A DNA stretch of 64,000 nt from Saliniradius amylolyticus (GTDB taxonomy: Bacteria > Pseudomonadota > Gammaproteobacteria > Enterobacterales > Alteromonadaceae): the NCBI RefSeq assembly GCF_003143555.1, contig NZ_CP029347.1, positions 744,001-808,000 of the forward strand, given 5' to 3'. Under the pieces are notes generated by a model. It saw only the letters and a program-made list of their open reading frames with translations. It searched no databases and was not told the origin of the DNA. The position numbers were made by a program, and so were the translations under genes. Positions within the stretch are counted from its first letter, which is position 1. Every line of letters starts with the position of its first letter. Positions 56,332 to 64,000 of this stretch are shown here, one piece after another.

Positions 56332-57528
56332 CTATACCAACGACACCAATTTATAGATGCTCAGGCCGGTGATGAGCAAGACGATAGGAATGAGCAGCAG
56401 GTTCAAACCCAGCCCATTAGTTTGTTCCTGCATCACCTTGCGGCTGTTGACCAGCCACACCAAGTAGAAGGTGACCACGGGTAACAAAACGCCGTTGGTG
56501 GCCTGGGCAAAGATAATAACCGCGAACGGATCCAGCCCCAGGCTGGCAACCACGGCACCAAAGATCAGGATAAACAGCGCCACCAGCCTAAAGCGGGTGT
56601 TTTTCATATCATTGGACCAGCCCAGCATGCCGCATACGGCATAGGCCCCGGCCAATGGGGCGGTGATGGCACTGGTTAAGCCCGCTGCAAAGAGGCCTAC
56701 AGCAAAAAAGTACTGGGCGGATTCTCCTAACAAGGGTTCGAGTTGGTGCGCGATGGTGGCGGCAGACAGGCTATTCACCTGCTGACCGAAAAAAGCCACG
56801 CTGGCGGTGGACAGGATCGCCAGGGTAATCAAGCCTCCCAGCCCCACCGATAGGCCGGTATCCCAGTTGGCATGGGTGACCGCCCTGGTTTTATCCTCGG
56901 TGTGTCGGGCCTGGCTTGCTAATACGCCGGAATGTAAAAACAGGTTGTAGGGCACAATGGTGGTGCCAATCAGAGCCAGTACTGTGGTCAGCGAGCCTTC
57001 GGGGATCGAGGGTACAAAACCTGCCATTAACGCCCCTAAATCCGGTCCGGCCATAACCATAGTCGTGATAAACACCAGGCTCATGATCAGAACCAGACCG
57101 ATGAGCGCATTTTCTACCAGTTTGTGTTTACCGGTCCAAAGCAAGGCGGCAGAAATCAGTGCAATAACCGGCGTCCAGTAATAATGCTCGGAGTCGGGAA
57201 ACAGGCCAATCAGACCTAAGCTTGCACCGGTCAGGTTACCCGCTTCATAGGCGGCACTGCCGATACCGATGGCGCTGATCACTAAAAAGCCCGCAAGATA
57301 GCGAAACAATGGTTGGTGAATGTGTTTGCGCAGGGCCTGAGCCAGATCCAGCCCAGTCACAATGCCGAGCCGGGCGGCCATGCCTTGCAGCACAATGGTC
57401 GCGATGACTGAGAAGAGTAAGGTCCATAACAGGGCAAAGCCAAAGTTCGCACCGGCAACGCTGGCGGTGGTGATTGTACCCGGGCCGATAAAGGCGGCAG
57501 TAACCAGAAGTCCGGCTCCAAATCGCAT
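56332..57528 (-). CDS. Nramp-family transporter with altered metal site
   Basis: 398 residues, about 11 hydrophobic helices with Nramp layout. In helix 1 the canonical Asp-Pro-Gly-Asn is GPGT (followed by ITTASVAGANFGFALLW, which aligns with the family), and in helix 6 the canonical Met-Pro-His is VPY (VPYNLFLHS). The Asp, Asn and Met ligands for transition metals are therefore missing. It could be an Nramp-related magnesium transporter or another non-canonical clade, not a standard Mn/Fe importer. ATG 57528; no obvious regulator site seen. Confidence 0.85.
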   Translation of the reverse strand: MRFGAGLLVTAAFIGPGTITTASVAGANFGFALLWTLLFSVIATIVLQGMAARLGIVTGLDLAQALRKHIHQPLFRYLAGFLVISAIGIGSAAYEAGNLTGASLGLIGLFPDSEHYYWTPVIALISAALLWTGKHKLVENALIGLVLIMSLVFITTMVMAGPDLGALMAGFVPSIPEGSLTTVLALIGTTIVPYNLFLHSGVLASQARHTEDKTRAVTHANWDTGLSVGLGGLITLAILSTASVAFFGQQVNSLSAATIAHQLEPLLGESAQYFFAVGLFAAGLTSAITAPLAGAYAVCGMLGWSNDMKNTRFRLVALFILIFGAVVASLGLDPFAVIIFAQATNGVLLPVVTFYLVWLVNSRKVMQEQTNGLGLNLLLIPIVLLITGLSIYKLVSLV

Positions 57529-57696
57529 AAAGTCTCCGTAAATATCCCCATTGAATCAGCGCGCAGAATAGCAGGCCCGATTTTAAATTGAGAGAGGCAA
57601 TTGACTAAAATTGATTGATTGTTGCGCAGTTGGCACCGACGCAGGTCGAGTTATGAGGGACTTCAAGCCTTAACTCTGGAATTGGTTCAGCCGGTG

Positions 57697-57718
57697 GATG
57701 CCTGCTTTCGCAGGCATC
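57697..57718. repeat. REP-like palindrome, copy 3
   Basis: GATGCCTGC, TTTC loop, GCAGGCATC: a perfect nine-pair hairpin, the same unit as copy 1 in opposite orientation (GAAA loop when read on the minus strand). Confidence 0.7.
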
Positions 57719-57755
57719 ACGGTAAAACAATAAGTCACAGATAAAGTTTACTGTT

Positions 57756-57773
57756 ATTCCAGTACGCAGGAAT
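57756..57773. repeat. REP-like palindrome, short degenerate copy
   Basis: ATTCC (57756-57760) and GGAAT (57769-57773) with AGTACGCA between; the outer bases keep the family pattern but the inner stem is lost. Confidence 0.4.
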
Positions 57774-57787
57774 CGGCTTTTTTTGTC

Positions 57788-57809
57788 ATTCCTGCCTCCG
57801 AGCAGGAAT
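57788..57809. repeat. REP-like palindrome, copy 4
   Basis: ATTCCTGC (57788-57795), CTCCGA, GCAGGAAT (57802-57809): an eight-pair hairpin within GTCATTCCTGC...GCAGGAATCCA. Confidence 0.7.
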
Positions 57810-57889
57810 CCACGGGCAGGAGTCATTCGCTCGTTAGGTTCCGCTTGGAGCATTAACTCTGGTGCTGGTTCACAACATGGTTGCCTTGG

Positions 57890-58324
57890 TTACAGCCAGT
57901 TCAAACTGGCGGCAGAGAAGTAAAATACCGCCACATAGCGCACGGCCTTGCCGATGCCGACCAGAATCAGAAACACCCAGAGGCGCACCTTCATTACACC
58001 GGCAATAAAGGTCAAGGCATCGCCGCCCAGCGGCAGCCAGGCGAGCAACAGACTCCAGACGCCATAATGATTAAACCAGTTTTGCATCCGATGGAGCTGC
58101 TTTTCTTTAAAGTAAAACCAGCGCCGGTCTTTATACTTGAGTAAGTACTTACCCAGTACCCAGTTCACCACTGCGCCCAGCGTATTGCCAACAGTCGCGA
58201 CCAGGATCAGCGCCCAGCCCGGCTCGCCGTCTCTGGCTAAGGCAAAGAGGATGACCTCGGAATAAAACGGCAAAATGGTAGCGGATAAAAAGGCCGCTCC
58301 GAATAGCGTGAGGTAACCTAGCAT
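57890..58324 (-). CDS. YqaA-family (DedA/SNARE-associated) membrane protein
   Basis: 144 residues from the ATG at 58324, which overlaps the upstream stop by one base; the longer frame to 58420 lies inside the amidotransferase gene. LPFYSEVILFALARDGEPGWALILVATVGNTLGAVVNWVLGKYL and LLLAWLPLGGDALTFIAGVMKVRLW are the YqaA/DedA pattern, with three to four membrane helices. Probable lipid-handling or membrane-homeostasis protein. Last gene of the amidoligase operon. Confidence 0.82.
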   Translation of the reverse strand: MLGYLTLFGAAFLSATILPFYSEVILFALARDGEPGWALILVATVGNTLGAVVNWVLGKYLLKYKDRRWFYFKEKQLHRMQNWFNHYGVWSLLLAWLPLGGDALTFIAGVMKVRLWVFLILVGIGKAVRYVAVFYFSAASLNWL

Positions 58325-59031
58325 CAGTTCTCCCGGGCTTGAAAACGTTTGGCCTGAATGACCAGCCAGTGGAACAGGCGCCGCTGCCGGGACAGATAAA
58401 ACAGATACTCGGGATGCCACTGCACTCCGAGTATTGGCGGCGTACTGTGATTCTCGGTGGCCTGAATAAAGCCATCCAGATCGTAGGCACTGGTTGTGAG
58501 GTCCTGCCCGGTCTCTTTCACTGCTTGTTGATGCAGGCTGTTGATCCTCACCTGTGATGCCTTAAGCCAGCGCTTCAGCAAACTGCCAGGCTGAAGTCGG
58601 GCCGTCTTACGAGGCAGTACCGTGCCAAAGTTGGAGGTTTTTCTGCGTAAGGGGCGTATGTCCTCGTACAAACGCCCTCCCAGAGTGACATTGATCAGCT
58701 GATAACCCCGGCAAATGCCTAACACGGGCAGGTGCTGCTCCAGCGCATAGCGAATGTATCGCTGCTCAAGCGCATCCCGGGCCTCATCGTATTCTCCCTT
58801 GGGCGCTACTTCGCCCTCGTAAAGCTCAGGGTGAATGTCATCGCCGCCACTGATCACCAGTCCGTCCAGATGCGCTTCCGGCAATTCGTGCCGCACACTG
58901 ATGCGCCTGGCAATCCCCCCGGCAAGCCATACTGATAAGCGGATACAATACCAGGACGGTGACCAGCGCCTGGCATTACCGGTTACGCCGATGACAGGTT
59001 TTGATGTATTTCGTTGAGTGTCTTGTGCCAT
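58324..59031 (-). CDS. Class I glutamine amidotransferase-like hydrolase (peptidase C26, PuuD-like)
   Basis: 235 residues. VISGGDDIHPELY near residue 60, GICRGYQLINVTLGG with the nucleophile Cys, and GVQWHPEYL with the catalytic His-x-Glu are those of gamma-glutamyl-GABA hydrolase-type enzymes. Beside an amidoligase it may trim or recycle gamma-glutamyl amides made by that enzyme. Its start lies 49 bases inside the amidoligase gene. Confidence 0.88.
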   Translation of the reverse strand: MAQDTQRNTSKPVIGVTGNARRWSPSWYCIRLSVWLAGGIARRISVRHELPEAHLDGLVISGGDDIHPELYEGEVAPKGEYDEARDALEQRYIRYALEQHLPVLGICRGYQLINVTLGGRLYEDIRPLRRKTSNFGTVLPRKTARLQPGSLLKRWLKASQVRINSLHQQAVKETGQDLTTSAYDLDGFIQATENHSTPPILGVQWHPEYLFYLSRQRRLFHWLVIQAKRFQAREN

Positions 59032-59990
59032 GGTGCCTTTTCAAATGTCAGAGGACGATCATGTGCCAGCCATTGTTCAGTCAGTGTGTTGAGTTGTTCT
59101 GCGTCATTGGCCAGCGCCTCAATCACACACCATACGTTCCAACTGCAATGCAATGACCAGTCGGGCCGCTCAATTTCACAGTTTGGCATGCGGTAATGAA
59201 AGGTAGGCCTGGCATTGATTCTTGGATCATCGAGTGTATTGGTGACCCGTTTTTCGTCCAGGTGTTTAAACAGCGGGAGCATGTCCAGAGCCCGGTTGCG
59301 GGTAGGATTAAGCTTCAGGTAATCGTCGATGACCGTCTCAATGGATTCATTGCCCTCATAACCCAGCACCTTGCGCAAATAGTCTTTAGGGTAACAGTCG
59401 ATATAGGGGGTGACCCGGCGGATTAAATCTACTTTGTGCACCTTTAACAGCCAGTCCTGAGCAATGGCGTAGGCTTTAAGGTAGCGGATTATCGTCTCGG
59501 CATCCGTATCCGGCAATTCAGGGTTTATATGAACACCGAACGCGTAGTGCAGGGACTTCTCAGTGCCTTTGGCCCCGGCTTTGCGTAACAAACGGATGGC
59601 TCTATCCAGGCGCTTCAGTCGAGTCAGTTCTATGGGCGGGCAAACCACTTCCATGGGGACCAGTTGTCCCGCTAACTTAGTCAGCCACTCCATAAAAGGA
59701 TCGTCGGCGTGCGCCTTGCCGATCTCTTTGGCTCGCTGTTCTGCGCGCTCTTTGGCCGTCTTCTTACCAAAACTCCAGTCCAGTTCGATAACAAAGTCGC
59801 CAAGTTCCTCGGTCTTAAGCTCGGCTTCTGCCTGGGAACGGATATCTAACTCGCCGCCAAAACATTGCTGGAGAACTTCGGACACTCGCTTCATTGACAG
59901 ACCGGCAAATTCCAGTTCGAAGCCGACCTGGCGCTGTTCGCCATTGGCTTTGTCCGCTTTTTGAGGCATAGCATAGTGATTCTGGCTCAT
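58983..59990 (-). CDS. Amidoligase-family enzyme (glutamine-synthetase-like fold)
   Basis: 335 residues. VGFELEFAGLSMKRV near the N-terminus, VIELDWSF, PMEVVCPPIEL, YAFGVHINPELP and NPTRNRALDMLPLF supply the Glu and Arg points expected for predicted amidoligases, relatives of glutamine synthetase and glutamate-cysteine ligase that join a carboxyl and an amine using ATP. The paired amidotransferase gene is a known context for this family. Substrate unknown. ATG 59990 overlaps the upstream stop by one base. Confidence 0.78.
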   Translation of the reverse strand: MSQNHYAMPQKADKANGEQRQVGFELEFAGLSMKRVSEVLQQCFGGELDIRSQAEAELKTEELGDFVIELDWSFGKKTAKERAEQRAKEIGKAHADDPFMEWLTKLAGQLVPMEVVCPPIELTRLKRLDRAIRLLRKAGAKGTEKSLHYAFGVHINPELPDTDAETIIRYLKAYAIAQDWLLKVHKVDLIRRVTPYIDCYPKDYLRKVLGYEGNESIETVIDDYLKLNPTRNRALDMLPLFKHLDEKRVTNTLDDPRINARPTFHYRMPNCEIERPDWSLHCSWNVWCVIEALANDAEQLNTLTEQWLAHDRPLTFEKAPWHKTLNEIHQNLSSA

Positions 59991-61036
59991 TAAGACTCCT
60001 TTGCTCGACGCGGGTTACGAGTGACGACGGTTAATACTCCCTGCCAGCCCATCGCTTGGGCAAAGGCCACCATAATGGTTAGCAGTGGTACGGCAATAAT
60101 GGCGCCAGGAATGCCCCACAGCCAGCCCCAGAAGATCACCGCCACAAACACAACAACCGGATTAAGGCTCAGACGGACACTGTGGACCAGGGTATCAATA
60201 ACAAAACCATACAGGGTAGCCAGCACCAGAAACAAGCCCACGGGCAGGGCGGCCTGCCACCAGTGCGGAAAGTGGGTCATACAGACCAGTAAAAGTAACA
60301 GACTGACCACGCTGAGCCCGACATAGGGAATAAACCGAAGCAGCGTGATCAGTACCAACCACATCCACGCCAGCGGCACATTTAAAAACCAGAACAGTGT
60401 GCTACTGAGCACGCCCAGTGACAGGTTTACTAGGGTGACGGCGCCCAGGTAGCGACTGGTCTCGGCACGCAGATGGTGAAACAGACTGACTAGGCGTTTG
60501 CGGTGCTGGTGGTCTTTGTTGAGTTTGATCAGATTAATGGCCAGGCGGTCGCCACTGATCAGCAGGAACAGGGTTAAGGCGAGAATTAACAGAGTATTGG
60601 TGAGCCCCAGTTGTAATCCGCTCAGTAACGCATTGGGCCAGGTTTCCTGCTCGACTACGATGGGATTGGTGCCCTCACCGGCCATCATTTGTTCGACGGC
60701 TTTATCTACGGTTTTCGAGGTTTGTTCAATATTACGCGATAATTCGGCAATGGAGGATTGAAGATCTTGATCGCTATGCAGGAAGTGCTCGATTTTCTCG
60801 GGAGCGGTAGACATCCACTGGCCAAGTGCTGGCATCACCAGCCAGAGTGCGCCAATGATAAGGGCAATGCTGAGTAAAATCATCAACACACTGGCCAGCG
60901 GCTTGGGACAATGACATCGCATCAGCCACTTGACGGCCGGGGACAGCATCAATGCTAACAGACCCGCGATGGTGACCGGCAACAGAAACCCCTGCGCCAG
61001 GTGCAGCGTGGTAACACCCACAATGATCATTAACAC
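59990..61036 (-). CDS. AI-2E/PerM-family membrane permease
   Basis: 348 residues from GTG 61036. About seven membrane helices, a coiled central domain (IEHFLHSDQDLQSSIAELSRNIEQTSKTV) and the C-terminal GFVIDTLVHSVRLSLNPVVVFVAVIFWGWLWGIPGAIIAVPLL, the hallmark of the family. Substrate unclear; members have been linked to autoinducer or ion export. GGAG lies seven bases before the GTG. The frame is open to codon ATC 61084, which has GGAGAAGG at good distance, so a longer N-terminus is possible. First gene of the four-gene unit. Confidence 0.85.
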   Translation of the reverse strand: MLMIIVGVTTLHLAQGFLLPVTIAGLLALMLSPAVKWLMRCHCPKPLASVLMILLSIALIIGALWLVMPALGQWMSTAPEKIEHFLHSDQDLQSSIAELSRNIEQTSKTVDKAVEQMMAGEGTNPIVVEQETWPNALLSGLQLGLTNTLLILALTLFLLISGDRLAINLIKLNKDHQHRKRLVSLFHHLRAETSRYLGAVTLVNLSLGVLSSTLFWFLNVPLAWMWLVLITLLRFIPYVGLSVVSLLLLLVCMTHFPHWWQAALPVGLFLVLATLYGFVIDTLVHSVRLSLNPVVVFVAVIFWGWLWGIPGAIIAVPLLTIMVAFAQAMGWQGVLTVVTRNPRRAKES

Positions 61037-61389
61037 CGGCCAACTCCAGGCTGGCCAAAAGGTCTCAATTTGGGATCGTTTGATGTCCTTCTCCTATCGC
61101 CGCGGTCGCATTGAGTATAGCACTTGGGGTTATGTTCTTATTTTCAATGGCTTGGCTGAACCTCTCTTATTTTTGACACCAATGAGGCGTGGTTATTAAA
61201 GCAATATGCATTGCGTCCCGGGCTTGGCTGAGCTTGGTCAATACAACCGGACATCAGCCAGTGCCGGTGTGGCGGTAATATAAGTAATAATCTTTTGGCG
61301 TGGAAACAGGCGCCGAATGGTACTGTCAAAAGGCCACCAAATCCGCTAAAATCCCGCCTTTTCGAGATTGTCATTACACGCGGAGATTT
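61037..61389. other. Divergent intergenic region perM-like/prfB
   Basis: About 350 bases between divergent genes. On the minus strand TATACT (61119-61114) may be the -10 of the permease unit. On the plus strand a possible prfB promoter is listed separately. No RNA gene or repeat seen; the small open frames show no credible start or product. Confidence 0.5.
61323..61352 (+). promoter_or_regulatory. Possible prfB promoter
   Basis: CTGTCA (61323-61328) and TAAAAT (61347-61352) separated by 18 bases; start of transcription would be near 61359, some 30 bases before the prfB ATG. Confidence 0.35.
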
Positions 61390-62488
61390 ATGTTAGAAAT
61401 CAACCCTGTAACCCAAGGTATTGCTGATGTCCGCGAGCGCACCGAAGCGCTTAGGGGGTATCTTTGACTTCGATCTTAAAAAAGAACGATTAGAAGAGGT
61501 CAGCCGCGAGCTGGAAGATCCAGATGTTTGGAATGACCCGGACTACGCGCAAAAGTTGGGTAAAGAAAAGTCTGCTCTGGAAAAGGTCGTAGAAACCATC
61601 AACACCCTGGAGCAGGGTGCTGAGGATGTGGAAGGGCTGGTAGAGCTAGCCGTAGAAGCTGAGGACGAAGACACCTTAAACGAAGCTCAGGGCGAACTGG
61701 ATGAGCTGGTCAAACAGCTTGAAGGTCTTGAGTTTCGTCGTATGTTTTCTGGCCCTAACGACGAGAGCGATTGCTATCTGGATATTCAGGCAGGCTCCGG
61801 CGGCACCGAGGCTCAGGACTGGGCCAATATGCTGCTGAGGATGTACCTGCGCTGGGGCGAACAGCATGGCTTTAAAGCCGAGATTATCGAGCTCTCCGAC
61901 GGCGATGTGGCAGGCATTAAGAGTACTACGGTGCGCTTTGCTGGTGAATATGCCTTTGGCTGGCTGCGCACGGAAACGGGCGTTCACCGCCTGGTTCGTA
62001 AGTCGCCCTTTGACTCGGGGAATCGTCGTCACACGTCTTTTGCCTCCGCTTTTGCCTATCCCGAAGTGGACGAGGATATCGATATCGAGATCAATCCGGC
62101 GGATTTGCGCATCGATACCTATCGCGCGTCAGGCGCGGGTGGTCAGCACGTTAACCGAACTGACTCGGCGGTGCGTATTACTCACGAGCCGACCGGTATC
62201 GTGGTGCAGTGTCAGAATGACCGCTCTCAGCACAAGAACAAAGATCAGGCCATGAAGCAGTTAAAGGCCAAACTCTATGAGCTGGAGCTGAGCAAACAAA
62301 ACGAAGAGCGCCAGGCGCTGGAAGACACCAAGTCCGATATCGGCTGGGGCAGTCAGATCCGCTCCTATGTACTGGACGATGCGCGCATCAAAGACTTGCG
62401 CACCGGCGTCGAAGACAGAAATACCCAGGCCGTACTGGACGGCGGACTGGACAAATTCATTCAAGCCAGCCTGAAGTCCGGGCTGTAA
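61390..62488 (+). CDS. prfB: Peptide chain release factor 2, with programmed +1 frameshift
   Basis: About 366 residues read in two frames. ATG 61390 opens a 25-codon frame ending LRGYL at an in-frame TGA (61465-61467); a +1 shift on CTT continues with GAC at 61466 to the stop at 62488. The product has the RF2 SPF tripeptide that reads TGA ([11 protein letters not shown]) and the GGQ catalytic loop ([18 protein letters not shown]). High RF2 stops at the TGA and low RF2 permits the shift, so the gene controls itself. lysS follows by 14 bases, as in many Proteobacteria. Confidence 0.97.
61453..61468 (+). promoter_or_regulatory. RF2 frameshift signal
   Basis: AGGGGG Shine-Dalgarno-like element (61453-61458), three bases, then the slippery CTT, TGA stop and C (61462-61468). 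The layout is the same as in E. coli. Confidence 0.97.
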
Positions 62489-62502
62489 CTTTGGAAAGCA
62501 AG

Positions 62503-64000
62503 ATGACTGATAGCCAACAAGATGAGAATAAGTTGATCGCTGAGCGTCGCGCCAAGCTGGCCGATATCCGCAGTCAGTGTAACGCCAACGGCCACCCAAA
62601 CCGTTTTCGCCGTGAGCATTACAGCCAGGATTTACAGGATAAATTTGGCGAGCAGTCCAAAGAAGAGCTGGCCGAGCTGGGCGAAGTGGTTAGCATAGCC
62701 GGACGAGTACTGGCCAAGCGTGGCCCCTTTATTCTGCTGCAGGATATGAAAGGCCGTATCCAGGCTTACGCCAGCAAAGATACCCAGAAGGACATCAAGG
62801 CTCGCTATGGCTCGCTGGATATCGGTGACATCATCGGAGCCAGGGGCACCTTGCAAAAGTCCGGCCGCGGCGATCTCTATGTGACCATGGACGAGTATGA
62901 GCTGCTGACCAAGTCGCTGCGTCCGCTGCCGGAAAAATTCCATGGGCTGGCGGATCAGGAAACCAAGTATCGTCAGCGTTATGTGGATCTGATCATGAGC
63001 GAGGACACCCGCGAAACCTTCCGGGTGCGCAGTCAGATTGTGAACGGTATCCGTCGTTATCTGAGCGAGCGTGAGTTTATGGAAGTGGAAACGCCTATGC
63101 TGCAGGTGATCCCAGGCGGCGCCACGGCTAAGCCCTTTGTGACTCACCATAACGCGCTGGACATCGATATGTACCTGCGTATCGCGCCAGAGCTGTATTT
63201 GAAACGCTTGGTGGTGGGCGGCTTCGATCGCGTGTTTGAGATCAACCGCAACTTCCGTAACGAAGGGCTGTCTACTCGCCATAACCCTGAGTTCACCATG
63301 ATCGAGTTTTACCAGGCCTATGCCGATTACAACGATCTGATGGATCTTACCGAGGATATGCTACGCACTCTGGCCAAGGATGTACTCGGCACCACGGAAA
63401 TCATCAACACCGAACGCGATGAGAACGGTGAGGTGGTCAGTGAAACCCGTTACGACTTCGGTCAGCCGTTCGAGCGTCTGTCGATGTCTGACGCCATCTT
63501 AAAGCACTGGCCCGATGCCGATAAGGACGCCATTAAGGACCCGGAAAACCATCTGGAGTCGTTAAAAGAAATGGCTCGCAAGCTGGGGATTAAAGAACCG
63601 GAAGTGGACGGTATCTGGGGCGCGGGTAAGTACCTGACCGAGATCTTCGAGGAGGTGGCCGAGCATAAGCTGATTCAGCCCACCTTTATCACCGAGTATC
63701 CCTGGGAAGTGTCCCCGCTGGCCCGTCGTAATGATGACAACCCCTTTATTACCGACCGTTTCGAATTCTTTGTGGGCGGCCGCGAGCTGGCCAATGGCTT
63801 CTCGGAGCTGAACGACGCCGAGGATCAGGCCGCACGCTTCCGCAAGCAGGTGGAAGAAAAAGACGCCGGTGACGAAGAGGCCATGCATTATGACGAAGAC
63901 TACATCCGCGCGCTGGAATACGGCCTGCCGCCGACAGCCGGTGAAGGCATCGGCATCGACCGTTTGGTGATGCTGTTTACCGACAGCCCCACCATCAAGG
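62503..64000 (+). CDS. lysS: Lysyl-tRNA synthetase, 3'-partial
   Basis: 499 codons are present and the frame runs off the right edge; about ten residues are missing if the length equals E. coli LysS (505). N-terminal OB-fold anticodon domain ([17 protein letters not shown]). Class II motif 1 lies near [18 protein letters not shown], motif 2 is [24 protein letters not shown] and motif 3 is [17 protein letters not shown] 62503 is 15 bases after the prfB stop. It charges tRNA-Lys. Confidence 0.96.
   Translation, partial: MTDSQQDENKLIAERRAKLADIRSQCNANGHPNRFRREHYSQDLQDKFGEQSKEELAELGEVVSIAGRVLAKRGPFILLQDMKGRIQAYASKDTQKDIKARYGSLDIGDIIGARGTLQKSGRGDLYVTMDEYELLTKSLRPLPEKFHGLADQETKYRQRYVDLIMSEDTRETFRVRSQIVNGIRRYLSEREFMEVETPMLQVIPGGATAKPFVTHHNALDIDMYLRIAPELYLKRLVVGGFDRVFEINRNFRNEGLSTRHNPEFTMIEFYQAYADYNDLMDLTEDMLRTLAKDVLGTTEIINTERDENGEVVSETRYDFGQPFERLSMSDAILKHWPDADKDAIKDPENHLESLKEMARKLGIKEPEVDGIWGAGKYLTEIFEEVAEHKLIQPTFITEYPWEVSPLARRNDDNPFITDRFEFFVGGRELANGFSELNDAEDQAARFRKQVEEKDAGDEEAMHYDEDYIRALEYGLPPTAGEGIGIDRLVMLFTDSPTIK

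Larger units (their letters stand above)
57529..57889. other. Intergenic region with repeated palindromes
   Basis: 361 bases without a credible gene. It holds at least three members of the local REP-like family (57697-57718, 57756-57773, 57788-57809). The rest shows no tRNA or clear promoter. The small open frames here are composed of the repeats and are not credited. Confidence 0.6.

Noticed and set aside
57605-57853. Small minus-strand open frame of 82 codons between the Nramp-like and YqaA genes
   Set aside because: Built largely from the REP-like repeats; no ribosome site or recognisable product.
62632-63282. Long open frame of 216 codons on the minus strand
   Set aside because: Shadow of lysS, which is encoded on the plus strand with all class II synthetase motifs.

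Overview
The window reads as chromosomal DNA of a marine-type gammaproteobacterium, most likely of the Alteromonadales. This is inferred from the pairing prfB-lysS, the style of the T2SS-like and S-layer-like genes, and the YqaA, PlsC and MscS housekeeping neighbours. I cannot fix the genus. Coding density is high, many genes overlap by 1-4 bases, and about 64 genes or gene fragments are visible. Both outer genes are cut by the window: an SLBB export protein at the left edge and lysS at the right edge.

Positions 1-14528 look like a cell-surface export unit. A Wza-like SLBB protein is followed by an unbroken type II secretion-like operon in the order G-E-F-H-I-J-K-L-M-C-D, with a lipoprotein secretin last. 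After a 240-base gap with three hairpins comes a Lys-poor, Asp/Ser/Thr-rich secreted protein that looks like an S-layer protein. It ends at a strong terminator and is followed by a GT-C membrane glycosyltransferase with a TPR tail. My reading is a dedicated secretion, glycosylation and anchoring locus for a surface-layer protein.

Positions 14777-50934 form a large Wzx/Wzy-type polysaccharide locus. It contains dTDP-rhamnose synthesis (rfbBDAC), an AT-rich block with three sulfotransferase domains, a methyltransferase fusion and three GT2 enzymes, then a fourth sulfotransferase, further GT2 enzymes, galE and galU. Next come a DPM-like GT2 with a DUF2304 partner, two lipoproteins (a BNR-type beta-propeller lyase candidate and a GH88 unsaturated uronyl hydrolase), a pyruvyltransferase, Wzx, a nitroreductase-like protein, Wzz, an acetyltransferase, Wzy, a GT4, an Alg14/Alg13-like pair, a WecA-like initiating transferase, ugd and a second galU. 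The combination predicts a sulfated, possibly pyruvylated and acetylated polymer containing rhamnose and uronic acid, with its own lyase and hydrolase.

Positions 50935-64000 are ordinary chromosomal genes with small REP-like palindromes between them: a ZIP-like membrane protein, an MscS channel, two PlsC acyltransferases, proB, an Nramp-like transporter that lacks the usual metal ligands, and a four-gene overlapping operon (AI-2E-type permease, amidoligase, class I glutamine amidotransferase, YqaA). They end with prfB, which has the classic +1 frameshift, and lysS. No tRNA, rRNA, CRISPR array, insertion sequence or phage gene was recognised.
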